The notes beneath the pieces were generated by a model that was not told the DNA's origin, did no database searches, and saw only the letters and a list, made by a program, of their open reading frames with translations. From the NCBI GenBank assembly GCA_945926705.1, contig CAMEMA010000082.1, forward strand, positions 1-5,127: a stretch of DNA of 5,127 nt, written 5' to 3'. This document shows, piece after piece, positions 1-5,127 of the stretch. Every line of letters starts with the position of its first letter. The first letter of the stretch is position 1. The position numbers and the translations under genes are program-made. Source of the DNA: an uncultured Clostridia bacterium. Its GTDB lineage: Bacteria; Bacillota; Clostridia; Oscillospirales; Acutalibacteraceae.

Positions 1-1168
1 CCAGGATTCTTCCGTCAAAATCCATCATAGTGTATCCCAATTCTAAATTTTTGTCTTTTGGCATTATTTGAGGGTCTTTAATTGTATTTTCGGCAATCTC
101 CTGAGCTCTTGAATCCATAGCACAGTAAATTTTTAGGCCTTGAGTATAAATCATGTCTTCAGCAGCAGATTTTCCTATACGATATTTATCGCATAAATCG
201 TTTACGATATCTCTTATCAATGTTTCTATATACCAATTTCTCACAGAATAAGATTTTTGGTTTTTTTCATAATCAGAACCTTCGCTGAATGTCATATTTG
301 CCGATTCTTCCATAGCATTTTCGCATTCTTGCTCTGAAATTTTACCTTGTTCAGTCATTTCTTTTAATACTGTTTCACGCCTTATTCTATTGTTTTCGGG
401 ATGATATATGGGATTATATGCCGTTGGATTTTGGGTAATAGCAGCTATAGTTGCACATTGGGCGAGAGAACAGTCTTGTATATTTTTGTTAAAATAAAGA
501 TTTGCAGCTGCTTGGACTCCTCTGCTTCCTCCTCCAAAATTTACTACATTCAAATATGATTCAAGTATTTCATCTTTGGAATATCTTTCTTCGAGTTCTA
601 TCGCTCTGAAAATTTCACGTAGTTTTCTGGTTAAACTTACTTGATTGTCTTCAGTTATGTTTTTTATAAGTTGCTGAGTAAGTGTAGACCCTCCATAACT
701 TTGCGTACCTTTGAATAAGTTAAACATTGCTCCGATGGTTCTGGGCAAATCTACACCGTGATGTTCATAAAAGCGTTTATCTTCTATTGCAACTATTGCG
801 TTTCTCATGTTAAGGGGTATGTCTTGAAAATTCACCCATACACGATTTTCAAGATTGTAAACTCTTTGATATTCTTGTGGGACTCCGTTTTCATCGTTTA
901 CGTAAACAAAACTAGTCAGAGCCATTTTTGAAGCATTTATATTCAGCGCCATATCATTTTCCAGTATGGTTGACCTACACATTATCAATGAAAACACCAC
1001 AAAAAAGCTTGTCATTGCTCCGATACAAATCATACTTAAAAGTAATCTATATATAATTTTGAATATAGATGATATACATCTTTTGTTTTTTCTTTTTTTA
1101 TTGTTCCTATGTGAAATGCTGTTTCCTTTGTAAGAATTTCCGTATTTACTTATATCGGTTTTACGCAT
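1..1168 (-). CDS. Class A penicillin-binding protein (PBP1A type), N-terminal part, cut by window edge
   Basis: A bifunctional cell-wall synthase. The glycosyltransferase domain (GT51 family) polymerises lipid II into glycan strands outside the membrane, and the transpeptidase domain, which should lie past the left edge, would cross-link them. 389 codons are visible. A short basic cytoplasmic tail (KKRKNKR at residues 24-30) precedes one membrane anchor at about 37-64. The five glycosyltransferase motifs follow in order: AIEDKRFYEHHG (127-138, catalytic Glu129), GGSTLTQQLIKN (159-170), RKLRE (181-185), KDEILESYLN (198-207), and RGVQAAANLYF (216-226). The reading frame runs intact to base 1, so the gene is truncated by the window and shows no sign of being broken. 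The ATG at 1168 is chosen because AGGAAG sits six bases upstream. The preceding 146-base gap holds a promoter, so the gene is probably transcribed on its own. The family call is firm; the exact paralogue is not. Confidence 0.96.
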   Translation of the reverse strand, partial: MRKTDISKYGNSYKGNSISHRNNKKRKNKRCISSIFKIIYRLLLSMICIGAMTSFFVVFSLIMCRSTILENDMALNINASKMALTSFVYVNDENGVPQEYQRVYNLENRVWVNFQDIPLNMRNAIVAIEDKRFYEHHGVDLPRTIGAMFNLFKGTQSYGGSTLTQQLIKNITEDNQVSLTRKLREIFRAIELEERYSKDEILESYLNVVNFGGGSRGVQAAANLYFNKNIQDCSLAQCATIAAITQNPTAYNPIYHPENNRIRRETVLKEMTEQGKISEQECENAMEESANMTFSEGSDYEKNQKSYSVRNWYIETLIRDIVNDLCDKYRIGKSAAEDMIYTQGLKIYCAMDSRAQEIAENTIKDPQIMPKDKNLELGYTMMDFDGRIL

Positions 1169-1174
1169 TTTATA

Positions 1175-1180
1175 CTTCCT
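1175..1180 (-). promoter_or_regulatory. Ribosome binding site of the penicillin-binding protein gene
   Basis: AGGAAG on the minus strand, six bases before the ATG at 1168. It fixes the start codon. Its first base is the last base of the inverted repeat at 1180-1223, so an RNA hairpin there would lie directly against the ribosome binding site. Confidence 0.8.
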
Positions 1181-1223
1181 ATCTCTGAGTTATTGTTAAA
1201 AAACTTAATTTTTATCAGAGATA
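1180..1223 (-). repeat. 9-bp perfect inverted repeat in the penicillin-binding protein leader
   Basis: The arms are TATCTCTGA (minus strand, 1215-1223) and TCAGAGATA (1180-1188), perfectly complementary and separated by 26 AT-rich bases. One arm begins directly after the -10 element, around the expected transcription start; the other touches the ribosome binding site. It could be a two-half-site operator for a dimeric regulator or a 5' leader hairpin. The loop is long for a hairpin, which slightly favours a DNA site, but chance cannot be excluded in AT-rich DNA. The repeat is seen directly; its role is inferred. Confidence 0.5.
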
Positions 1224-1253
1224 AGAATAGCACAAAAAGTATAAAACAGTCAA
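1224..1253 (-). promoter_or_regulatory. Predicted sigma-A-type promoter of the penicillin-binding protein gene
   Basis: On the minus strand the -35 box is TTGACT (1248-1253, five of six consensus bases). It is followed by an 18-base spacer and the -10 box TATTCT (1224-1229, four of six). TGC directly precedes the -10, giving an extended TGn element. Transcription should start near 1215-1219, leaving a leader of roughly 50 bases. This is the best promoter-like site seen in the window and explains why the downstream gene is separated by a 146-base gap. It is predicted from sequence only. Confidence 0.65.
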
Positions 1254-1314
1254 TAATTTAAGGGGTATCTTAATTTGTATTTTGACAAACTATGAATAAA
1301 TATTTAATTAAATT

Positions 1315-2535
1315 TTAAGCTAAACGTTCTACAGCGGTGAATACTTTTGATATTTCATACCATGTTGCATAGTCTACTGTTCCGGTTTGAGGAAGTCCGA
1401 AAATCTCCTGAAATTTTTTAACCGCATCTACTGTGTTTTGACCAAAAACTCCATCTACTGCAACTTTATTTATAAGAGGATAATGATTACTTATAGAGTT
1501 TAGTTGTCTCTGAACAGTTCTGACGGCTTCTCCGGTTGACCCTGATTGTAATTCTGTTCCGGGAAAAGATACCGGAATACCGGTAACTTGAGTGGCAGAG
1601 TCTAGATAAATGTCTGTTCCGTAATAATTTCTCAGTATATCCAAATATCCATTTCCGTTTTCTGCAAGATATTTCGAGCCCCATTGCGAAAGCCATTCAG
1701 GACATGTCACATTTTTTCCGTCACAGTATTGTGTAAATAAAGGCTGCTTTATGTTGGGTTTTGTTATGTAGTTTGTAAATATGTCATCAACAACTCTAGA
1801 AATTTCTTGAAAAAAATTTCTTTGATATACGAATTTTTGGTCATAAGCAGTAGAGGAAGTTACTGTAAAATTTTTTCCTCTACTTCGATACCACTCAGTA
1901 TAAACTCTGTTTAGAGTAAACGATATAATGGCTAATACGTTTGCTTTTATACATTCTTCAGGCCACGTAGCGTATATTTCGCAACTTGCAACATTTTTTA
2001 TGTAATCTTTGTATGGTATCCAGTAATCCGTAGCCGATGTGTCATCTGGTACACCGTCGTGTACTACTATAAATTCCGGAACTACTACATCGTCCAAAAC
2101 AACAAATCCCGTAGAACGTGGCAATTCTTTTACATCATCTTCGGCAATTTTCGGAGGATATTCTCCGTATAAAGTATGTGGTGGAATTACAAAATTTCGA
2201 GAGGATTCGCTATTTATAGGTTTAGTTAAAAACACATTTTGTTCAGCTATGACATCAGGTAGTATCTGCATATTTTTAATTGATACATTGCCTAATTGAC
2301 TGTTTGTAACATCAATATTGTATTCAGCGTAAGGCATAGGGGAATCCGGATTGAGAGAATAATCTAACGGGGGAGTATTCAGTATTATTGTGTCTGATTG
2401 TCCGGATTCATTAGTTATAAGTTCTTCTATTATTTTTTCCGGCTGATTCGATTGAGAAATTTTTATTGTAGAATTTGGTGCAGGTTTACCGATTGTGTTA
2501 TCAAAAACGCTTATTCTGAGTCTTCCTGTGCTCAT
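1315..2535 (-). CDS. SpoIID-like protein with C-terminal peptidoglycan-binding domain
   Basis: A 406-residue protein probably acting on or in peptidoglycan. Residues about 4-105 look like a small beta-sandwich domain of carboxypeptidase-regulatory or transthyretin type (GRLRISVFDNT start, later TNESGQSD). Residues about 155-310 resemble SpoIID, a lytic transglycosylase used in spore engulfment: DYIKNVASCEIYATWP (177-192), with Glu186 where SpoIID has its catalytic Glu, then SSTAYDQ (227-233), then LSQWGSKYLAENG (282-294) and ILRNYYG (300-306). Residues about 329-399 form a type 1 peptidoglycan-binding domain (SGSTGEAVRTVQRQL, then VDGVFGQNTVDAVKKFQ). Cys185, Cys195, Cys271 and Cys278 are notable. 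There is no signal peptide, so the route to the wall is unclear, or it may act in the mother cell during sporulation. The ATG start is supported by GGAGTG eleven bases upstream and a family-like N-terminus. Lytic activity is inferred and untested. Confidence 0.85.
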   Translation of the reverse strand: MSTGRLRISVFDNTIGKPAPNSTIKISQSNQPEKIIEELITNESGQSDTIILNTPPLDYSLNPDSPMPYAEYNIDVTNSQLGNVSIKNMQILPDVIAEQNVFLTKPINSESSRNFVIPPHTLYGEYPPKIAEDDVKELPRSTGFVVLDDVVVPEFIVVHDGVPDDTSATDYWIPYKDYIKNVASCEIYATWPEECIKANVLAIISFTLNRVYTEWYRSRGKNFTVTSSTAYDQKFVYQRNFFQEISRVVDDIFTNYITKPNIKQPLFTQYCDGKNVTCPEWLSQWGSKYLAENGNGYLDILRNYYGTDIYLDSATQVTGIPVSFPGTELQSGSTGEAVRTVQRQLNSISNHYPLINKVAVDGVFGQNTVDAVKKFQEIFGLPQTGTVDYATWYEISKVFTAVERLA

Positions 2536-2546
2536 GTGTATATTTT

Positions 2547-2552
2547 CACTCC
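2547..2552 (-). promoter_or_regulatory. Ribosome binding site with long spacing, SpoIID-like gene
   Basis: GGAGTG on the minus strand lies eleven bases before the ATG at 2535, a little further than the usual five to nine. No other start codon near it fits better. The rest of the 88-base gap is AT-rich and shows no strong promoter or terminator. Confidence 0.6.
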
Positions 2553-2623
2553 ATAATAATAAATTTACTTTTTAATAATTTATGAAATGAGTACCATGAA
2601 AATTACGACCAAAAATTTTAATT

Positions 2624-3061
2624 TCAATAATAACTGTTTATAATTAAGCGTCCGTTTTCAAGAATAAAACACCAATATTTTTCATACATATCCTTTCCAA
2701 GACATAGTTTGCAGTCCAGTTTATTTTCTTTTACCTCTTTTGGAAATGTCTCGGGATTTTTAAATTTATCATAAAAAGCACTGACCAAAAACGGAACTAT
2801 TAAATGTTTGTATATCTGTCTGTTAACAGATATTTCCGATGAATATTTTGATTGCTCTGATATTATATTTTCGGTGCGATCTATCATTAAATTTATAAGC
2901 TTTAAAGTTTCTTGATCACTATATCTCGATTTTATGTACTGCAGTTGATTAAAATAGGGAATAAAATCCGAAGGTTTAACCGCTAAAATAAAGTCACTTT
3001 TTAAACACAACATTAAAAAGCCAATTATAACTGAAATTTTATTTTTTAAAGATTTTAACAT
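2624..3061 (-). CDS. Unrecognised 145-residue protein with N-terminal hydrophobic segment
   Basis: I do not recognise this family. The N-terminus is basic (Lys3, Lys6, Lys8) followed by a hydrophobic stretch at about 9-28 (SVIIGFLMLC, then FILAV). It is interrupted by Lys21 and Asp23, so it looks more like a signal peptide or weak membrane anchor than a clean transmembrane helix. The remainder is predicted mostly helical, rich in Lys, Tyr, Ile and Glu. It has a CKLC motif (Cys117, Cys120) and a third cysteine at 131 near the C-terminus. Cys19 lies in LMLC, a poor lipobox because a Leu precedes the Cys. The start is well supported by AGGAG eight bases upstream. It lies 78 bases after the surface-protein gene and 88 bases before the SpoIID-like gene. 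Export and a link to the envelope are inferred from the N-terminus and neighbours only. Confidence 0.75.
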   Translation of the reverse strand: MLKSLKNKISVIIGFLMLCLKSDFILAVKPSDFIPYFNQLQYIKSRYSDQETLKLINLMIDRTENIISEQSKYSSEISVNRQIYKHLIVPFLVSAFYDKFKNPETFPKEVKENKLDCKLCLGKDMYEKYWCFILENGRLIINSYY

Positions 3062-3069
3062 AAATTTAT

Positions 3070-3074
3070 CTCCT
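3070..3074 (-). promoter_or_regulatory. Ribosome binding site of the 145-residue protein gene
   Basis: AGGAG on the minus strand, eight bases before the ATG at 3061. A strong site at good spacing, and the main evidence that this unrecognised reading frame is a real gene with this start. Confidence 0.8.
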
Positions 3075-3095
3075 GTCTTTTATTTAATATAATTA

Positions 3096-3127
3096 ATGCG
3101 AGCATTCCTAAAAAAGTTTGCCCGCAT
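3096..3127 (-). terminator. Hairpin after the surface-protein gene, possible terminator or attenuator
   Basis: On the minus strand ATGCGGGCA (3119-3127) can pair with TGCTCGCAT (3096-3104) over nine base pairs, one of them G-U, around a 14-base loop. It begins 12 bases after the stop codon of the surface protein. The downstream tract is AT-rich (ATTAATTATATT) but not a clean U-run, so termination may be partial. On the plus strand the same position gives an A-C mismatch, so the structure favours minus-strand RNA. Partial readthrough could feed the 145-residue gene, which has no strong promoter of its own. Confidence 0.5.
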
Positions 3128-3139
3128 CTTAATAATTAT

Positions 3140-5127
3140 TTATTTATTTGATTTTTCTTCATCTTCAGAATCCTTTTTTCTATGACTTAATCCTATCAAA
3201 AGCCATATTAATAATGAGCCGATTATCAATATGATTATAACAGAAATAAATTCATGATCCAATGCCCAATTATACGCTTTTGTAAGATCTATATTTCCGA
3301 TACCTACCTTTTCATCTCCTGACGAGTATGCAGAATCTGAATTTTCGTCAGTATCCATTGAAGTTACTTCTGAGTTTGAGTTGTCTTCGTTTGAATTGTC
3401 TTTTGAATTTTTATCTGAAGAGTCTGAATTATTTTCTTCGGAATCATCCATTATATTTCCGAGCTTGGATACAAGTCCTTCCCCGAGAAGTGATTGTAAT
3501 TCTTGTTCATTATCCACTAAATCTGATACAGCTATTTGCGTATCTGAAGGATTTTCGGAATAGTTAGGTATTTTTTTGGCTGCAATTCCAAATAAACTGA
3601 ATGATGATGTTTGGGATTGAACTGTATTGTCAACTATATTGGCATCTAAATATTCCATCATTCCGCTTTTCTTCTCGTGAGCAACGACAGTATTGCTATA
3701 ACCTGTTAAGTCCGGCGCAGGAAGATTTATGGAAACTTTTTTTCCATAAGGAACTTCATATTCTTTATTTGTCAATAGATCTATAAGATGTATTTCATAA
3801 AGTGAAATTAATGACCTTCTATCGACTTTTTGGTCAAATTCCTTCATTTTCCCCTCATCCTCAGTAAGTGCAGTGACTACCAATTTAACGTTCCAGTCTA
3901 CTCCGCTTATACTTACTCCTTTTTCGGAATGATTAAGTTCACCGACTTTTTGTTGAGCTTCCTTAAGTTTTGCATTATTTATTACCTTTAATTTTTCTTC
4001 GTCACTTAGAGAATCATAAGTTAAAGTTGCCTTAACAACATCATTTATGTCATTTTCGGTGGCGACTTCATCCGGAACTTTATTTACATCATCTATCGTT
4101 ACTTCTTCCGGATTTTTTGTAACGTTTTTGACTGTTATTACCACGTCACTTCGTATATTTTCCAAATTATATACTCCGCCGTTTTCAACAAGAGTTTTTT
4201 CACCATTTAATAATACCCAAGGATATGACTGATCATAAGCATCCATTAACGAAACCTTAAAGTACAAATTTCCATCATACTCTACCTCTTGAGGTTCTGT
4301 AAAAGGCTTATTTTTCGCAGTTTTGTATATAACACCTTCTGTAGGTTCGAAAGTAGCTTTATAAGAGTTTTTTGTAACATTGCTTATTACTACTGTGCAG
4401 TCTGTTGTAATATTTTTAATGGTGTATTTTTTACCATCAACAGAAGTTAAATCTTCATCTAAAGCTCCTTCTTTTTTTAATTTAACAGTTGGGGTGGAAT
4501 GGTTATATGCATCTGAGACAGATACAATAAATGTGTAGCTATTTCCATATTCGACTTCTGTTTGAGTTCCTATGTCGTTGCCGCTTTCGTTTAAGCAACT
4601 TACCCCTTGTATTGTTCGGAAATTTATTTTGTATTTATTTTTTTGCGTATTAGCGTATGAAATAGTATGGTTTTTATCTATACTTCTTATGGTATATATT
4701 CCGTTTACCGGTTGTAAAACGTGGGTTTCAGTACTTCCCCCTACTGTGGCAGTATCATAAACTTGCAAATTAGAAATATCTGTCCCCTCGTCTGACTTGA
4801 TTCGAAATCCATAGTCTTTTCCGTAAGATATATCAACATCATCTTTTATTTCTTCAAGTGTATATTGATTTACAAATCTTATTTTCCCGTTGGCGTTATC
4901 ATCTTGTTTAAACGACACTTTATAAGTCAATGGCTCTATATCTGAGGCGATTAATACAACAGATTTGGTTACCTTATATTCATAGACAACTTTACTTTTA
5001 TCTGTATTATCACTATCTAACGGTTTTACCTGTTCGATATTGCCATTGCTATCTTGAGCATATATTTTCAAATTTTTCCCATCGTAGTGATCGTCTACCT
5101 TAGTTTTAAAATACAGGACACCACCAT
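3140..5127 (-). CDS. Repeat-containing surface protein with C-terminal membrane anchor, 5' end outside window
   Basis: The C-terminal 661 residues of a larger extracellular protein. Numbering from the TTG codon at 5071, there are three beta-rich repeats at about 50-146, 147-236 and 237-320, with a fourth, partial one upstream. A helical module follows at about 326-378 (TYDSLSDEEKLKVI, of the 'aYdaLtdeqk' type found in Firmicutes surface proteins). A globular domain spans about 386-498, with VDWNVKLVV, PAPDLTGYS and FSLFGIA. Next is an acidic Ser/Asp/Asn-rich stalk (about 542-587) and a transmembrane helix at about 608-628. The tail begins HRKK and would be cytoplasmic. There is no LPXTG sorting motif, so it is held by the membrane helix with the stalk crossing the wall. 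The frame is open to the window edge and the repeats continue into it, so the TTG is not the start. The ligand is unknown; adhesion or wall-associated scaffolding is a guess. Confidence 0.88.
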   Translation of the reverse strand, partial: GGVLYFKTKVDDHYDGKNLKIYAQDSNGNIEQVKPLDSDNTDKSKVVYEYKVTKSVVLIASDIEPLTYKVSFKQDDNANGKIRFVNQYTLEEIKDDVDISYGKDYGFRIKSDEGTDISNLQVYDTATVGGSTETHVLQPVNGIYTIRSIDKNHTISYANTQKNKYKINFRTIQGVSCLNESGNDIGTQTEVEYGNSYTFIVSVSDAYNHSTPTVKLKKEGALDEDLTSVDGKKYTIKNITTDCTVVISNVTKNSYKATFEPTEGVIYKTAKNKPFTEPQEVEYDGNLYFKVSLMDAYDQSYPWVLLNGEKTLVENGGVYNLENIRSDVVITVKNVTKNPEEVTIDDVNKVPDEVATENDINDVVKATLTYDSLSDEEKLKVINNAKLKEAQQKVGELNHSEKGVSISGVDWNVKLVVTALTEDEGKMKEFDQKVDRRSLISLYEIHLIDLLTNKEYEVPYGKKVSINLPAPDLTGYSNTVVAHEKKSGMMEYLDANIVDNTVQSQTSSFSLFGIAAKKIPNYSENPSDTQIAVSDLVDNEQELQSLLGEGLVSKLGNIMDDSEENNSDSSDKNSKDNSNEDNSNSEVTSMDTDENSDSAYSSGDEKVGIGNIDLTKAYNWALDHEFISVIIILIIGSLLIWLLIGLSHRKKDSEDEEKSNK
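4112..4924 (-). repeat. Three tandem protein-level repeats of 84-97 residues in the surface protein
   Basis: The units are at 4634-4924, 4364-4633 and 4112-4363. Each begins YKxxF (YKVSF, YKINF, YKATF), continues with an ISYGKDY, VEYGNSY or VEYDGNLY strand, and ends with YTIRSID, YTIKNIT or YNLENIR followed by a closing TQKN, VTKN or VTKN. Units two and three are the most alike and share SDAYNHS and MDAYDQS. The copies differ greatly as DNA, so the duplication is old. Residues left of the first unit (LYFKTKVDDHYDG, 5069-5127 region) match the middle of a further copy. The fold resembles the beta-rich repeats common in Firmicutes surface proteins. Confidence 0.8.

Noticed and set aside
1..1168. 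Possible pseudogene because no stop codon is seen for the penicillin-binding protein
   Set aside because: The frame is intact to the first base and all glycosyltransferase motifs are present; the missing end is due to the window boundary.
1282..1308. Plus-strand TTGACA with a TTTAAT 15 bases downstream, as an antisense promoter into the SpoIID-like gene
   Set aside because: The spacer is too short and the tract is nearly all A and T, where such matches arise by chance.
1302..1313. 12-bp palindrome ATTTAATTAAAT just after the SpoIID-like gene, considered as a terminator
   Set aside because: All A and T with no loop and no stable stem; it cannot be a convincing intrinsic terminator.
2039..2299. 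Plus-strand 86-codon frame opposite the SpoIID-like gene, with other short antisense frames at 3601-3786, 4047-4232 and 4572-4760, and a minus-strand overlapping frame at 1487-1696
   Set aside because: Each lies wholly inside a well-supported gene in another frame, and the proteins have no recognisable features.
2559..2624. AT-only inverted repeats in the gap between the small-protein and SpoIID-like genes
   Set aside because: Stems contain almost no G-C pairs and are not followed by a U-run; expected by chance at this composition.
2999..3010. LMLC at residues 16-19 of the 145-residue protein as a lipobox
   Set aside because: The residue before Cys is Leu where Gly, Ala or Ser is expected, and the hydrophobic stretch continues past the Cys.
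3328..3567. Plus-strand reading frames opposite the Ser/Asp-rich stalk (also 3381-3563)
   Set aside because: They are antisense shadows of low-complexity codons in the surface protein, with no ribosome binding site or sensible protein.
3716..3730. LPAPD in the surface protein as a possible sortase motif
   Set aside because: It lacks Thr-Gly, lies about 150 residues before the membrane helix, and belongs to the conserved PAPDLTGY segment of the globular domain.

Overview
This AT-rich window looks like chromosome from a low-GC Gram-positive bacterium, most likely a member of the Clostridia. The reasons are the base composition, strong AGGAG-type ribosome binding sites, a peptidoglycan-binding/SpoIID-like protein of a type I associate with clostridia, and a membrane-anchored surface protein built from repeats common in Firmicutes. 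The genus cannot be named from the sequence alone. There is no tRNA, rRNA, CRISPR array, transposase or integrase.

Four genes are present, all on the minus strand, so transcription runs from high to low coordinates. First (3140 to the right edge) is the C-terminal part of a large surface protein, with about 90-residue repeats, a helical module, a globular domain, an acidic Ser/Asp/Asn-rich stalk and a C-terminal membrane anchor. Its real start lies beyond the window. A hairpin at 3096-3127 follows its stop and may end or attenuate transcription. Second (2624-3061) is an unrecognised small protein of 145 residues with an N-terminal hydrophobic segment. Third (1315-2535) is a 406-residue protein with a predicted beta-sandwich N-terminus, a SpoIID-like central domain and a C-terminal peptidoglycan-binding domain. 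Fourth (1-1168) is the N-terminal 389 residues of a class A penicillin-binding protein: a membrane anchor and a complete glycosyltransferase domain, cut by the left edge before the transpeptidase domain.

Three of the four genes concern the cell envelope. The penicillin-binding protein would polymerise glycan strands, the SpoIID-like protein may bind or cut them, and the repeat protein would project through the wall. The gaps are 78, 88 and 146 bases. The 146-base gap carries a good sigma-A-type promoter and a 9-bp inverted repeat just before the penicillin-binding protein gene, so that gene probably has its own transcript. I saw no strong promoter in front of the second or third gene, which may depend on readthrough. 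I found no convincing new system. The most notable points are the altered SpoIID signature in the third gene, the unrecognised small secreted or membrane protein, and the inverted repeat at the penicillin-binding protein promoter.
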